From positions 682,001 through 746,000 of the forward strand of contig CAWAVB010000001.1 in assembly GCA_963785415.1 (NCBI GenBank): 64,000 bases of DNA, read 5' to 3'. The notes below the pieces were generated by a model. It was not told the DNA's origin. It was given only the letters and a program-made list of their open reading frames with translations, and ran no database searches. Positions 42,906 to 50,252 of the stretch are shown piece after piece. A program made the position numbers and the translations under genes. The DNA comes from Bog-793 sp963785415. Lineage in GTDB: Bacteria; Actinomycetota; Acidimicrobiia; Acidimicrobiales; Bog-793. Position 1 is the stretch's first letter. The number at the start of each line of letters is the position of its first letter.

Positions 42906-45314
42906 TCACCTGACGACGGTGAGTTTCTCCTTGGGAGAAGTCGAGCCGGCGAAGTTCGTGCTCCCGCCGTAAGTGGCAACGAGGTGGTAGGTACCCGCCT
43001 TGAGCTGCTTGGCGGACAACTTGCACGATCCCTTGCCCGACGAGAGCTTGATCACACACAGCGTCCTCGTGGACTGCTTGACGGTGACCTTCCCGGTCGG
43101 CTTCGAACCTGGGAACTGCGGGGAAACCGTGACGGACAGGTGCTCGGTCTGCTCGTGTTCGTAGGTGACCTTCCTCGCAGACAGCTTGAGGGCGTTCCTG
43201 GTGGTCGCCTTTAGTGGAGGTCCGCCGACGGTGGCCATCCACTGGGCATAGAGCGTGACGCTGGCGGTGAAGGGGTAGATGGCGCCGTTGGCGTAGGAGG
43301 TGCCTCTGCCGCCAGCGACTGTGTTCCAGTCGTTGAAGGTGTAGCCGCTACGGGTGAAGGCGTTGGCTGTCAAGGCCGTTGGGGCGTTGTCGGTCTCGGG
43401 GGCCATCGTCCCGGTTCCGCCGTTGGCGTTGAAGGTGACGGTGTAGGAAACGGGGACCGCTGTCCATTGCGCGTAGAGCGTCACGCTCGCGGTGAACGGA
43501 TACGTCGCACCGTCGGCGTAGGCGGTGCCCGAGTCGTTGGCTGCAGTGTTCCAGCCGGTGAAGGTATAGCCCGTGAAGGTGAAGGCATTGGCGGTGAGCG
43601 CGGTCGGGCTGCTCTCCGTTTCAGCGGCCATCGTCCCGGAGCCCCCGTTGGCATTGAACGTCACCGCGTACGAAACGGGGACCGCTGTCCATTGCGCGTA
43701 GAGCGTCACGCTCGCGGTGAACGGATACGTCGCACCGTCGGCGTAGGCGGTGCCCGAGTCGTTGGCTGCAGTGTTCCAGCCGGTGAAGGTATAGCCCGTG
43801 AAGGTGAAGGCATTGGCGGTGAGCGCGGTCGGGCTGCTCTCCGTTTCAGCGGCCATCGTCCCTGTGCCCCCGTTGGCATCAAAGGTGACGGTATAGGTAA
43901 TGGCATAGACCCCGTCAGCGACAAAAGCCTGAATGTTCCCGGCGCCGTCTTTGTAGTACCCACCCAAGGCGCAGCTGCCGTCCGAGGTGCACGAGATCGA
44001 ACTGACCTCCCCGTCACCGCCGACGTTGAGTGTTCCGACCACCTCACTCGCTGGTTCCCAGACACCGGCAACCTCGTCGACAACGAATGCCTGGATGTTC
44101 CCAGAGCTATCTTTGTAGTATCCGCCAGTGGCGCAATTACCATCTGACGAACACGAGGCTGTATTGACCCACGCGACTGTATTGTCCCCCGCGTCACCGC
44201 CAAGGTTAAGTAGTCCGGCCACTTCACTTGCCGTTCCCCATGTGCCAGCAACCTCATTAATGACGAATGCCTGGATGTTCCCAGAGCTATCCTTGTAGCG
44301 TCCGATGGTCGCGCAATTACCATCTGAGGAACACGAAACCTCAACGAGCCACGCGCCACCACCTACGCTAAGCGTTCCGGCCACTTCACTTGCTGGTTCC
44401 CAGACACCGGCAACCTCGTCGGCTACGAAATTCTGATAATTTCCAGAACCATCCTTATAACGCCCACCGGCAACGCAATTACCGTCCGAGGAACACGAAA
44501 CCGAAAAAACTTGCGCGCCACCGCCAATGTTAAGTATTCCGGCCACTTCGCTTGCTGGTTCCCAGACACCGGCAACCTCGTCGACTACAAAGGCTTGATA
44601 GTCCCCGGAGCTGTCCTTGTAACGCCCACCGGCAACGCAATTACCGTCCGAGGAACATGAGACTGAATTTAAATCCGCGTCACCGTCCACATTGAGTAAT
44701 CCGGCCACTTCGCTTACTGATTCCCAAATACCGTCGACTTCATTGACAACGAAGACCTGGTAATTCCCGAAGCCGTCCTTGTAGCGTCCACCGGCCGCGC
44801 AATTGCCGTCTGAAGTACACGAGACTGAATTAACCCACGCGTGACCACCCACATTGAGTGTTCCGGCCACCTCACTTGCCGTTCCCCAGGCACCGGCAAC
44901 CTCGTCGACGACGAAGTTCTGATAGTTCCCGGAGCTGTCTCTGTATCGCCCACCCGCGGCGCAGTTGCCTACCGAGGAGCACGAGACCGAATTGATCCAG
45001 GCGTTACCGCCCGCGTTGAGCGATCCGGCGACCTCGCTCGGCGTTCCCCAGGTGCCGGCGACCTCGTCGACGACGAAGGACTGGGTGTTCTTAGAGCTGT
45101 CTTTGTAGTACCCACCGGCAGCGCAGTTGCCCACCGAGGAGCATGAGACCGAATTGATCACCGCGTCACCGCCCAGGTTGAGCGAACCGGCGACCTCGTT
45201 CGGCGTTCCCCAGTCGATGTCGGCGCCTGCTGGTCCCGCCGAGGAGGCGACCGCCACCGCAGACGCACCGACGGCGAGGATCGCGACCAGCAGCCGAGAG
45301 ATGACCCGGCCCAT
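42906..45314 (-). CDS. Secreted repeat protein: eight 54-residue Cys repeats, three InlB-type repeats, Ig-like end
   Basis: This 802-residue protein has a signal peptide (hydrophobic L-L-V-A-I-L-A-V-G-A-S-A-V-A-V-A, cleavage near 30). Residues 30-475 hold eight repeats of about 54 residues with core W-x-x-x-S-E-V-A-G-x-L-N-x-G-G and S-V-S-C-S-S-x-G-N-C-x-x-G-G-x-Y-K-D. Each has two cysteines that may pair, a propeller-like arrangement known from Acidimicrobiia-type secreted proteins. Three 75-residue InlB/Flg_new repeats (F-D/N-A-N-G-G-T/S-G-T-M...Y-A-Q-W) follow, two of them nearly identical in DNA. An Ig-like domain ends the protein. No anchor was seen. An adhesion or surface role is likely but inferred. 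Confidence 0.85.
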   Translation of the reverse strand: MGRVISRLLVAILAVGASAVAVASSAGPAGADIDWGTPNEVAGSLNLGGDAVINSVSCSSVGNCAAGGYYKDSSKNTQSFVVDEVAGTWGTPSEVAGSLNAGGNAWINSVSCSSVGNCAAGGRYRDSSGNYQNFVVDEVAGAWGTASEVAGTLNVGGHAWVNSVSCTSDGNCAAGGRYKDGFGNYQVFVVNEVDGIWESVSEVAGLLNVDGDADLNSVSCSSDGNCVAGGRYKDSSGDYQAFVVDEVAGVWEPASEVAGILNIGGGAQVFSVSCSSDGNCVAGGRYKDGSGNYQNFVADEVAGVWEPASEVAGTLSVGGGAWLVEVSCSSDGNCATIGRYKDSSGNIQAFVINEVAGTWGTASEVAGLLNLGGDAGDNTVAWVNTASCSSDGNCATGGYYKDSSGNIQAFVVDEVAGVWEPASEVVGTLNVGGDGEVSSISCTSDGSCALGGYYKDGAGNIQAFVADGVYAITYTVTFDANGGTGTMAAETESSPTALTANAFTFTGYTFTGWNTAANDSGTAYADGATYPFTASVTLYAQWTAVPVSYAVTFNANGGSGTMAAETESSPTALTANAFTFTGYTFTGWNTAANDSGTAYADGATYPFTASVTLYAQWTAVPVSYTVTFNANGGTGTMAPETDNAPTALTANAFTRSGYTFNDWNTVAGGRGTSYANGAIYPFTASVTLYAQWMATVGGPPLKATTRNALKLSARKVTYEHEQTEHLSVTVSPQFPGSKPTGKVTVKQSTRTLCVIKLSSGKGSCKLSAKQLKAGTYHLVATYGGSTNFAGSTSPKEKLTVVR
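43447..43865 (-). repeat. Near-identical tandem 225-bp repeat inside the secreted repeat protein
   Basis: About 195 bp starting at 43447 recur almost unchanged from 43672, a period of 225 bp (75 codons). They encode the first two InlB-type repeats. The near-identity implies recent duplication or gene conversion and a site prone to copy-number change. Confidence 0.85.
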
Positions 45315-45547
45315 AACTGCCCCCCATCAAAAACGATGGCAAGTCCATCGTCGGACACGAGATCGGGCGTCAGATACAGACTCGCGACCAGATGTGCCCG
45401 GCAGCCGCGATCACCGGGCGGGCGATCGCTCAGCGGGATCCTAGACTGGGGGATGTCGGTTTGAAGGCTCCGCTTACCTCGTGCGGGTTAGCAAAGTCCT
45501 CTACCGGCGCTCGGTGCACGAGGGAAGCAGGGCAACTCCCCAGGTCA

Positions 45548-47179
45548 GAGGCTGTCGCACGATTGGCTCGTGGAGCTCTGGGACCACCGATCTGCGAGGT
45601 GAGACCTGACGAGTTCTTAGAGGAGCTTGACGAAGTTTCGCCCGAGTTCAGTGAACGCGCCCGGAAGTTCCCCTTATGCGAAGGCAAGACGGTGGTTTCG
45701 CACCTTCAAGAGGTTGTGGACCGAGCAGATGAGGCGCCACTCGCTCAGGGCCGCCTGTATCCCGCGCCCGGAGAAGCGTCGACATCGGAGATTGGCCTTG
45801 ATGTTGCCGAAGACCGGTTCGGTGGTGACCTTGCGCTTGGCGTAGGTTTGCCGGCCTTCGGCAGTGGAGAGCCGATCGAGCATCTGCTTTCTGAGCACTG
45901 CAGGATCACCTCGTCCAACCCGGTAGTCGCCGAGCAGCTGGCGTGCCCAGTTGTAGGAGACACCCATCTCGATTGCGCCCTCTTTCAAGCTGAGCATCCC
46001 GGCGTCGATGCGGCTGAGCACTTTTGAGCGTTCTTGGATGCGCGGGTCGTCGGGATCGGCGATGCCCTTGGTCGCCGGCATGGGGGTGATGAGCACCCCG
46101 GAAGGGGTGGCGATCGTCACGTTCTCGACGCTCCAGTAGCCGGTGTCGGCGACGAAGGTTCCGGTGCCATCACCCTCGGCTGCGGCGAGGTTCTCCTCGC
46201 TCGCTCTCACCATCTTGACGAACATGGTCGAGTCGTTTGCTGCGTTGGTCACCTCTGCAGCCACGATGACCTGGTCGGTGGAGACCGCAGCCTGGGCGTT
46301 GTAGCCCTGGAGGAATCGGTTGCGGGCCCGCAACATCCTCGAGTCCGGGTCGGTCGGGTTGGCGAGACGCTCCTTGCCCGTCTTCCCACCGGGCGTAGGT
46401 CTGCGTCCGGGAAGCTTGTGCCCGGTGGCCCGCTCGCGTGCGGCGCGCTCGGCAAGGTAGCTCTCGTAGTCAGCGGCACCTTGCTCGTCGAGCTGGCGGA
46501 GTGCCTCGCGGACTCTGGCCCGCCGGTCCTCACGCCGAGCCCAATTGGGCGGGAGCTCGTCGCCACGACTCTCACCGAAGCGCTCGTCCTCTTCTGCGTC
46601 CTGGCGTTCTGCCTCGGCGAGGATCTCGTCGGCGAGCTGACGGCGGGTGCGGTTCGCCCACGCCGAGGCGTTGGCCTCGATCTTGGTGCCGTCGATCGAG
46701 ATCACCTTGGAGTCGACGAGCCCCTCCTTCACGCACAGTCCGAGCACCTGGCCGAACAGTTCGGCGATCGCCTCGGCATGCCGCCGGCGGAACCGGGCGA
46801 GAGTGGCGTGGTCGAGGAGCTGGTTCGCACCCACGACCCGGAAGGCGACGTCTTCGACGAGCCGGCGCTCGATACGTCGTGAGGAGCGTTCCCCGACGCA
46901 GTAGGCGTAGACGAGCACGGCAAGTACGAGGGCCGGGTCGTAAGCAGCGCCGCCGCGGCCGTCCTCGCGGTACTCGCCATAGAAGGCGTCGAGGTCGAGC
47001 TCGGACACCACGTCGAGCACGAAGAAGGCGAGGTGGTTTTCCGGGAGCCAGTCAGCGACCGAGGGCGGCAGCAGGAACAGCTGGTCGCGATCGGCCTCAC
47101 GAAGGTTGATCGGCATGCACCAATTGTCCCGCCTGACCCAAATCGCGGGCAGGACGGTCAGGATTCGTGCGACAGCCTC
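45548..47179 (-). mobile_element. IS1182-family insertion sequence
   Basis: The ends are perfect 15-bp inverted repeats: GAGGCTGTCGCACGA at 45548-45562 and its complement at 47165-47179. A 4-bp direct repeat GTCA flanks the element (45544-45547 and 47180-47183), consistent with target duplication. It carries one transposase gene and lies between the secreted repeat-protein gene and the two-recombinase element. Confidence 0.88.
45674..47116 (-). CDS. IS1182-family transposase
   Basis: This 480-residue DDE transposase starts at ATG 47116. The N-terminus reads L-R-E-A-D-R-D-Q-L-F-L-L-P-P-S-V-A-D-W-L-P-E-N-H-L-A (DUF772-type). K-V-I-S-I-D-G-T-K-I-E-A-N-A-S gives the first aspartate, V-A-D-T-G-Y-W-S the second, and V-T-T-E-P-V-F-G-N-I-K the glutamate region. 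Upstream in-frame sequence lies across the IS end and is not part of the family. It appears intact. Confidence 0.93.
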   Translation of the reverse strand: MPINLREADRDQLFLLPPSVADWLPENHLAFFVLDVVSELDLDAFYGEYREDGRGGAAYDPALVLAVLVYAYCVGERSSRRIERRLVEDVAFRVVGANQLLDHATLARFRRRHAEAIAELFGQVLGLCVKEGLVDSKVISIDGTKIEANASAWANRTRRQLADEILAEAERQDAEEDERFGESRGDELPPNWARREDRRARVREALRQLDEQGAADYESYLAERAARERATGHKLPGRRPTPGGKTGKERLANPTDPDSRMLRARNRFLQGYNAQAAVSTDQVIVAAEVTNAANDSTMFVKMVRASEENLAAAEGDGTGTFVADTGYWSVENVTIATPSGVLITPMPATKGIADPDDPRIQERSKVLSRIDAGMLSLKEGAIEMGVSYNWARQLLGDYRVGRGDPAVLRKQMLDRLSTAEGRQTYAKRKVTTEPVFGNIKANLRCRRFSGRGIQAALSEWRLICSVHNLLKVRNHRLAFA

Positions 47180-47393
47180 GTCAGAAGGGTGTCGGAGGAG
47201 GGACGCGCTCGTTCTGCTACCAAGCACTGGCGGCTCGACCTCCAAGACCCGGAAGTGTCCCCGAATACACGCTGAAGATGAGGTGACAGGGTCGCCTCAA
47301 CGTGCCGTTACACGGGTGATCTTTCAGGCTTCGGCTTCAACGATGCAACCACGTCCTGGCTCGCGTGTCCAACCTTTCGCGGGAGCTGCCCGG

Positions 47394-48725
47394 TCAACTT
47401 TCCTTCGTCAATCCTTCAACGAGTTCTTTGAAGATGTGGGCTCGCTCGAAGTCGGCGAGAGCTTCCGCGTTGTCGCGTTGGCGGCGAAGGAGGGGCAGGA
47501 ACTCCTCGTCGGTCTGAAAGAACCCGCAACCCTCGCAGATCGTCTGGTAACTGCAGTCGAGCTGCGCGGGGCGGGTGCAATGGCCGTCCGCCAACTGGCG
47601 ACGGTGGGTCTGAGCGCCGAGGTCGTCGTCGACGCAAAGCGGGACGCCGACACTTTCGACGACCCGCGTGGCTCGGAAGTACTGCTCGGCGACAGAGTCG
47701 TTCGAGATGCGCGCATAGACGAGCGTCATGCGCGGCGAACGGTGACCAAGCATCGCCGCGATCGCTTCGAGGCTCATTCCCCGGTTGATGCAATGCGTGG
47801 CGAGCGTGTGGCGCAGCTGATGGGGGTGGACGTGGCCGATCCCGGCGCGCTTCGCGACCGACCCCACGTAGCGGTGGATCGTGCGACGGTCGAAGGGCTG
47901 TCCGTCGTTGCGCACCACCAGGAGCCCCGACGGGCTCGGGCCTCTTCGCTCTCGGTAGTCCTCGATCAGCTCGACGAGGACCGGGTGGAGCGGCACCGTC
48001 CGGTCGTTGTGGAGCTTTCCGATTGGGATCCGCAACCAGTGTTCGCCGCCGAGGCGGAACACCGCGTCGTCACGAAGGCCGCCGATCTCGCCGGCGCGCA
48101 TCCCGGTGCGGGCGAGGAGCTCGACGATGAGTCGGCGGCGAAGGTTCGTGTCCTTGGCGAGCGTCGCCATGAACTTCGCGTAAGTCGGGTCGTCCAGAAA
48201 GCGCGGCAGCGGCTCGTCAGCCTTCGGGATGTCGCCGGCGAAGATCGGCACCTTGCGCGGGGCGTCGGGGTAGTCCCACTCGATGATGCGCTCGAAGAAC
48301 GTGCGCAGCATCCCCAACTTGTGGCGAATCGTCGCCACCGAGGCGGGCTTGCCGGGGTCCTTGCCAGGCCGCTTGGCCAAGGCGAGCTTGTAGGACTCGA
48401 TGTGGTGCCGTCCGATCCCGGCCACCGCGTCGCACGTTGGGTCGACCTCGATGAGGTGGTCACAGAAGACCCGGAGAGCGAGGTTGGCCGCCTCGACCGT
48501 GCCAGGCCTCGACGACACCGCGATCTGGTCGAGGTAGCTCGTCATCGTCGAGGCGATCCGTGGCGCCCTTTTTGAGATCTCGTCCCAGGTCAGCACCGGT
48601 GTGAAGCGGGGCACGGGCGGTGTGGGCATGCCGATGACACCGGGTGTCCTCGATCTCCTCGGAGCGGGGCGGGAAGGCACCTTTAGTGCAACGGGTGACG
48701 TCGTTGGCGCCGCGGCGCGACTCAT
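47394..48725 (-). CDS. Tyrosine recombinase with C-terminal cysteine-rich extension
   Basis: This 443-residue recombinase starts at ATG 48725, in an ATGA overlap with the upstream recombinase stop. Core-binding domain lies at about 55-190, catalytic domain at about 205-380. The latter shows R (A-R-T-G-M-R-A-G-E), K (I-G-K-L-H-N-D-R), H-P-H-Q-L-R-H, L-G-H-R-S-P and Y (L-V-Y-A-R). About 70 extra residues follow, with four cysteines (D-G-H-C, D-C, C-E-G-C-G-F-F) that look like a zinc-binding tail, as in TnpB of Tn554. The other partner is the recombinase upstream. Confidence 0.88.
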   Translation of the reverse strand: MSRAAAPTTSPVALKVPSRPAPRRSRTPGVIGMPTPPVPRFTPVLTWDEISKRAPRIASTMTSYLDQIAVSSRPGTVEAANLALRVFCDHLIEVDPTCDAVAGIGRHHIESYKLALAKRPGKDPGKPASVATIRHKLGMLRTFFERIIEWDYPDAPRKVPIFAGDIPKADEPLPRFLDDPTYAKFMATLAKDTNLRRRLIVELLARTGMRAGEIGGLRDDAVFRLGGEHWLRIPIGKLHNDRTVPLHPVLVELIEDYRERRGPSPSGLLVVRNDGQPFDRRTIHRYVGSVAKRAGIGHVHPHQLRHTLATHCINRGMSLEAIAAMLGHRSPRMTLVYARISNDSVAEQYFRATRVVESVGVPLCVDDDLGAQTHRRQLADGHCTRPAQLDCSYQTICEGCGFFQTDEEFLPLLRRQRDNAEALADFERAHIFKELVEGLTKES

Positions 48726-49762
48726 CGGATCGCCCCGGCGACGAGTTCGGCTTCGAGCACGTCGGCCGCCCGCCGGTACTCGGCAGCCAGCCAGTCGGCG
48801 CCTAAGTGGAGGTAGATCTGGGTCGAGGCGATCGAGCGGTGGCCGGCTTGTGCCTGGAGCGCTTCGAGTGACATGCCCGCTTCGCGAAGGCGCGTGAGAC
48901 AGGTGTGGCGGAGCTCGTGGCAGGTGCCGTGCGCGAGCCCGGCCCGTCTTCTCGCCGAGGCGATGACCTCGTCGAGCCCCTCGGTTGACAGTGGGCCGCC
49001 GCGGCGCGGGCCTTTCAGGACGACGAAGACCCGGTCCGTCGTCGCCTCTTCCGGTCGTTCGCTCTCCAAGTAGGAGGCCAAGGTCGAAAAGAACGTCGGC
49101 GACAACGGGACGAGGCGTTCGTGGCCGCCCTTTCCTTCGGCGACAAAGACACGGCACTCACCGAGCCGGATGTCTTCGAGGCGGAGCCCGAGCACCTCGG
49201 AGCGGCGAAGCCCACCCAACAGCATCGCTTCGACGATCGCTCTGTCGCGGCGTGTCCGCAGCGCCGCAAGGAGGGCGATCGCTTCTTCTGGATCGAGGAT
49301 CCGCGGCAGGCGACGCACGCCCCTCACCAACGGCGCGCCTCGCAGCTCTCTTCTGTTGCGCCGTGTCGGCAGGCCGCGCGGCACCGGGTTGGTCTCGATC
49401 GGAGTGTCGGCTCGGGCGAGCAGATATCCATAGAACGCGGAGACGGCCGCCAGCCGACGCATAACCGTCGCCGGTGCGAGCCCCGACGAAGCGTCGGGGA
49501 AGCGGACGACGTTCTCTGCGCCGGGCCGAGCCGTTTGCTGTGCTGTGACGAATTTGATGACGTCGGCCGGCGTCACGTCGATCGGGTCCTTCGCGACGAT
49601 CGAGAAGAACGTCTTCAAGTCGTGCGTGTAGGCGCGAACCGTGTTCGGACGGGCGCGGCCCGAACAGAACTCCAAGAACGCGTCGATCAGCTCGTGACCG
49701 AGCTCGTAACGGACACCGCCTCCTTCGCGGGCGGTGCGAGACAGCTGCGGGGTAAAGACCAC
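48722..49762 (-). CDS. Tyrosine recombinase (XerC/TnpA-like)
   Basis: This 346-residue recombinase has an N-terminal SAM-like core-binding domain (L-I-D-A-F-L-E-F-C-S ... T-V-R-A-Y-T-H-D-L-K-T-F-F) and a catalytic domain. Active-site residues are R (L-L-G-G-L-R-R-S-E), K (E-G-K-G-G-H-E-R), H-E-L-R-H, A-G-H-R-S and Y (Q-I-Y-L-H). It is the first gene of a translationally coupled pair. The GTG or ATG start at 49762 lies about 70 bp inside the 17-bp tandem repeats. Confidence 0.9.
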   Translation of the reverse strand: MVFTPQLSRTAREGGGVRYELGHELIDAFLEFCSGRARPNTVRAYTHDLKTFFSIVAKDPIDVTPADVIKFVTAQQTARPGAENVVRFPDASSGLAPATVMRRLAAVSAFYGYLLARADTPIETNPVPRGLPTRRNRRELRGAPLVRGVRRLPRILDPEEAIALLAALRTRRDRAIVEAMLLGGLRRSEVLGLRLEDIRLGECRVFVAEGKGGHERLVPLSPTFFSTLASYLESERPEEATTDRVFVVLKGPRRGGPLSTEGLDEVIASARRRAGLAHGTCHELRHTCLTRLREAGMSLEALQAQAGHRSIASTQIYLHLGADWLAAEYRRAADVLEAELVAGAIR

Positions 49763-49828
49763 GGTCGTCCTCCTGTTCTGGCCTCCCCGCTCGGAGAAAG
49801 TCTCCCCGAGCGGTCAGCCGAACTGGCG

Positions 49829-49862
49829 GATCACCCGTATAAGTGGATTACCCGTATAAGTG
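49829..49862. repeat. Two abutting 17-bp repeats (GATYACCCGTATAAGTG)
   Basis: Positions 49829-49845 and 49846-49862 differ at one base. The inner ACGGGTGATC part recurs inverted at 47312-47321 on the far side of the recombinase pair. They are candidate recombinase-binding or terminal sites. Confidence 0.75.
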
Positions 49863-50252
49863 CCGGTCAAGGGCACTCGCGAAGTGGCGGGTGCGTGCCC
49901 TGTAACACAGCACCCCCGCAAACTGCATGATGCTCGGCCCGGTGTCCAGTCCTCTACTGAACGAGGCCCGGTCAAGGCCCGCCGAAGGCTGCCCATAGGG
50001 AAAGCCTTGAGGGGGCCGGTCATCGTCGCGGAGACCTTGGTGGAGGAGTCCGCGGGTGGGCTCCTGGGGGCTGCGTCCCAATTCGCGCATCGGCAGATGA
50101 CCCAGGGGCCAGAGCGACCCTCCCGGCCTTTCCCATCCCGCGCCCTGAAGCTTCGGTCGTTCGCGCGACCGGTGCCGATGACGGATCGGGAGGATCGCCC
50201 GGCTCCTGCCGCCCGAGCTGTGGAACGCACCGCCAGCGGGCCAGGTGCGGTG
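49863..50252. other. Hairpin-rich intergenic region beside the recombinase element
   Basis: No convincing gene was found. Several perfect stems can be read: AGGGCAC/GTGCCCT (49870-49876 with 49895-49901) and TCAAGGC/GCCTTGA (49972-49978 with 50004-50010), the latter enclosing smaller GCC-GAA-GGC and CCC-ATA-GGG stems. The GGCCCGGT motif occurs twice. The pattern resembles a structured RNA or a folded element end. Family not recognised. Confidence 0.4.

Larger units (their letters stand above)
40589..42972 (+). pseudogene. Secreted Ig-like protein gene interrupted by an IS1634-family element
   Basis: The gene lies in two pieces, 40589-40846 and 42805-42972, separated by an insertion sequence. 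Piece 1 encodes a signal peptide and an Ig-like repeat (T-I-T-F-G-P-L-A-D-K-T-L). Piece 2 continues the same repeat (L-L-A-A-G-V-C-T-V-V-A-N-Q-A-G). Removing the IS and one copy of the TCAAG duplication restores one frame of 141 codons plus a stop (...A-T-V-K / L-L-A-A-G...). The 3' end overlaps, antisense, the end of the repeat-protein gene at 42906. The original protein was probably a small secreted or surface Ig-like protein. Confidence 0.85.
47308..49862. mobile_element. Candidate two-tyrosine-recombinase element with inverted terminal motif
   Basis: Two overlapping tyrosine recombinase genes (47394-48725 and 48722-49762) lie between TTACACGGGTGATC at 47308-47321 and its inverted near-copy (TTATACGGGTGATC) at 49829-49842, 13 of 14 matching. 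At the right end the motif is part of two abutting 17-bp repeats, GATCACCCGTATAAGTG and GATTACCCGTATAAGTG (49829-49845 and 49846-49862). Such paired recombinases occur in Tn554-like and RIT-like transposons. The boundaries are inference from these repeats. Confidence 0.6.

Noticed and set aside
43447..45200. Regular repeats considered as a CRISPR array
   Set aside because: They are protein-coding repeats of 162 and 225 bp in one reading frame; no short palindromic repeats with unique spacers.
48726..49157. N-terminal extension of the second recombinase by 144 codons
   Set aside because: It is an out-of-frame reading of the upstream recombinase, basic and low-complexity; the ATGA overlap start at 48725 is more likely.
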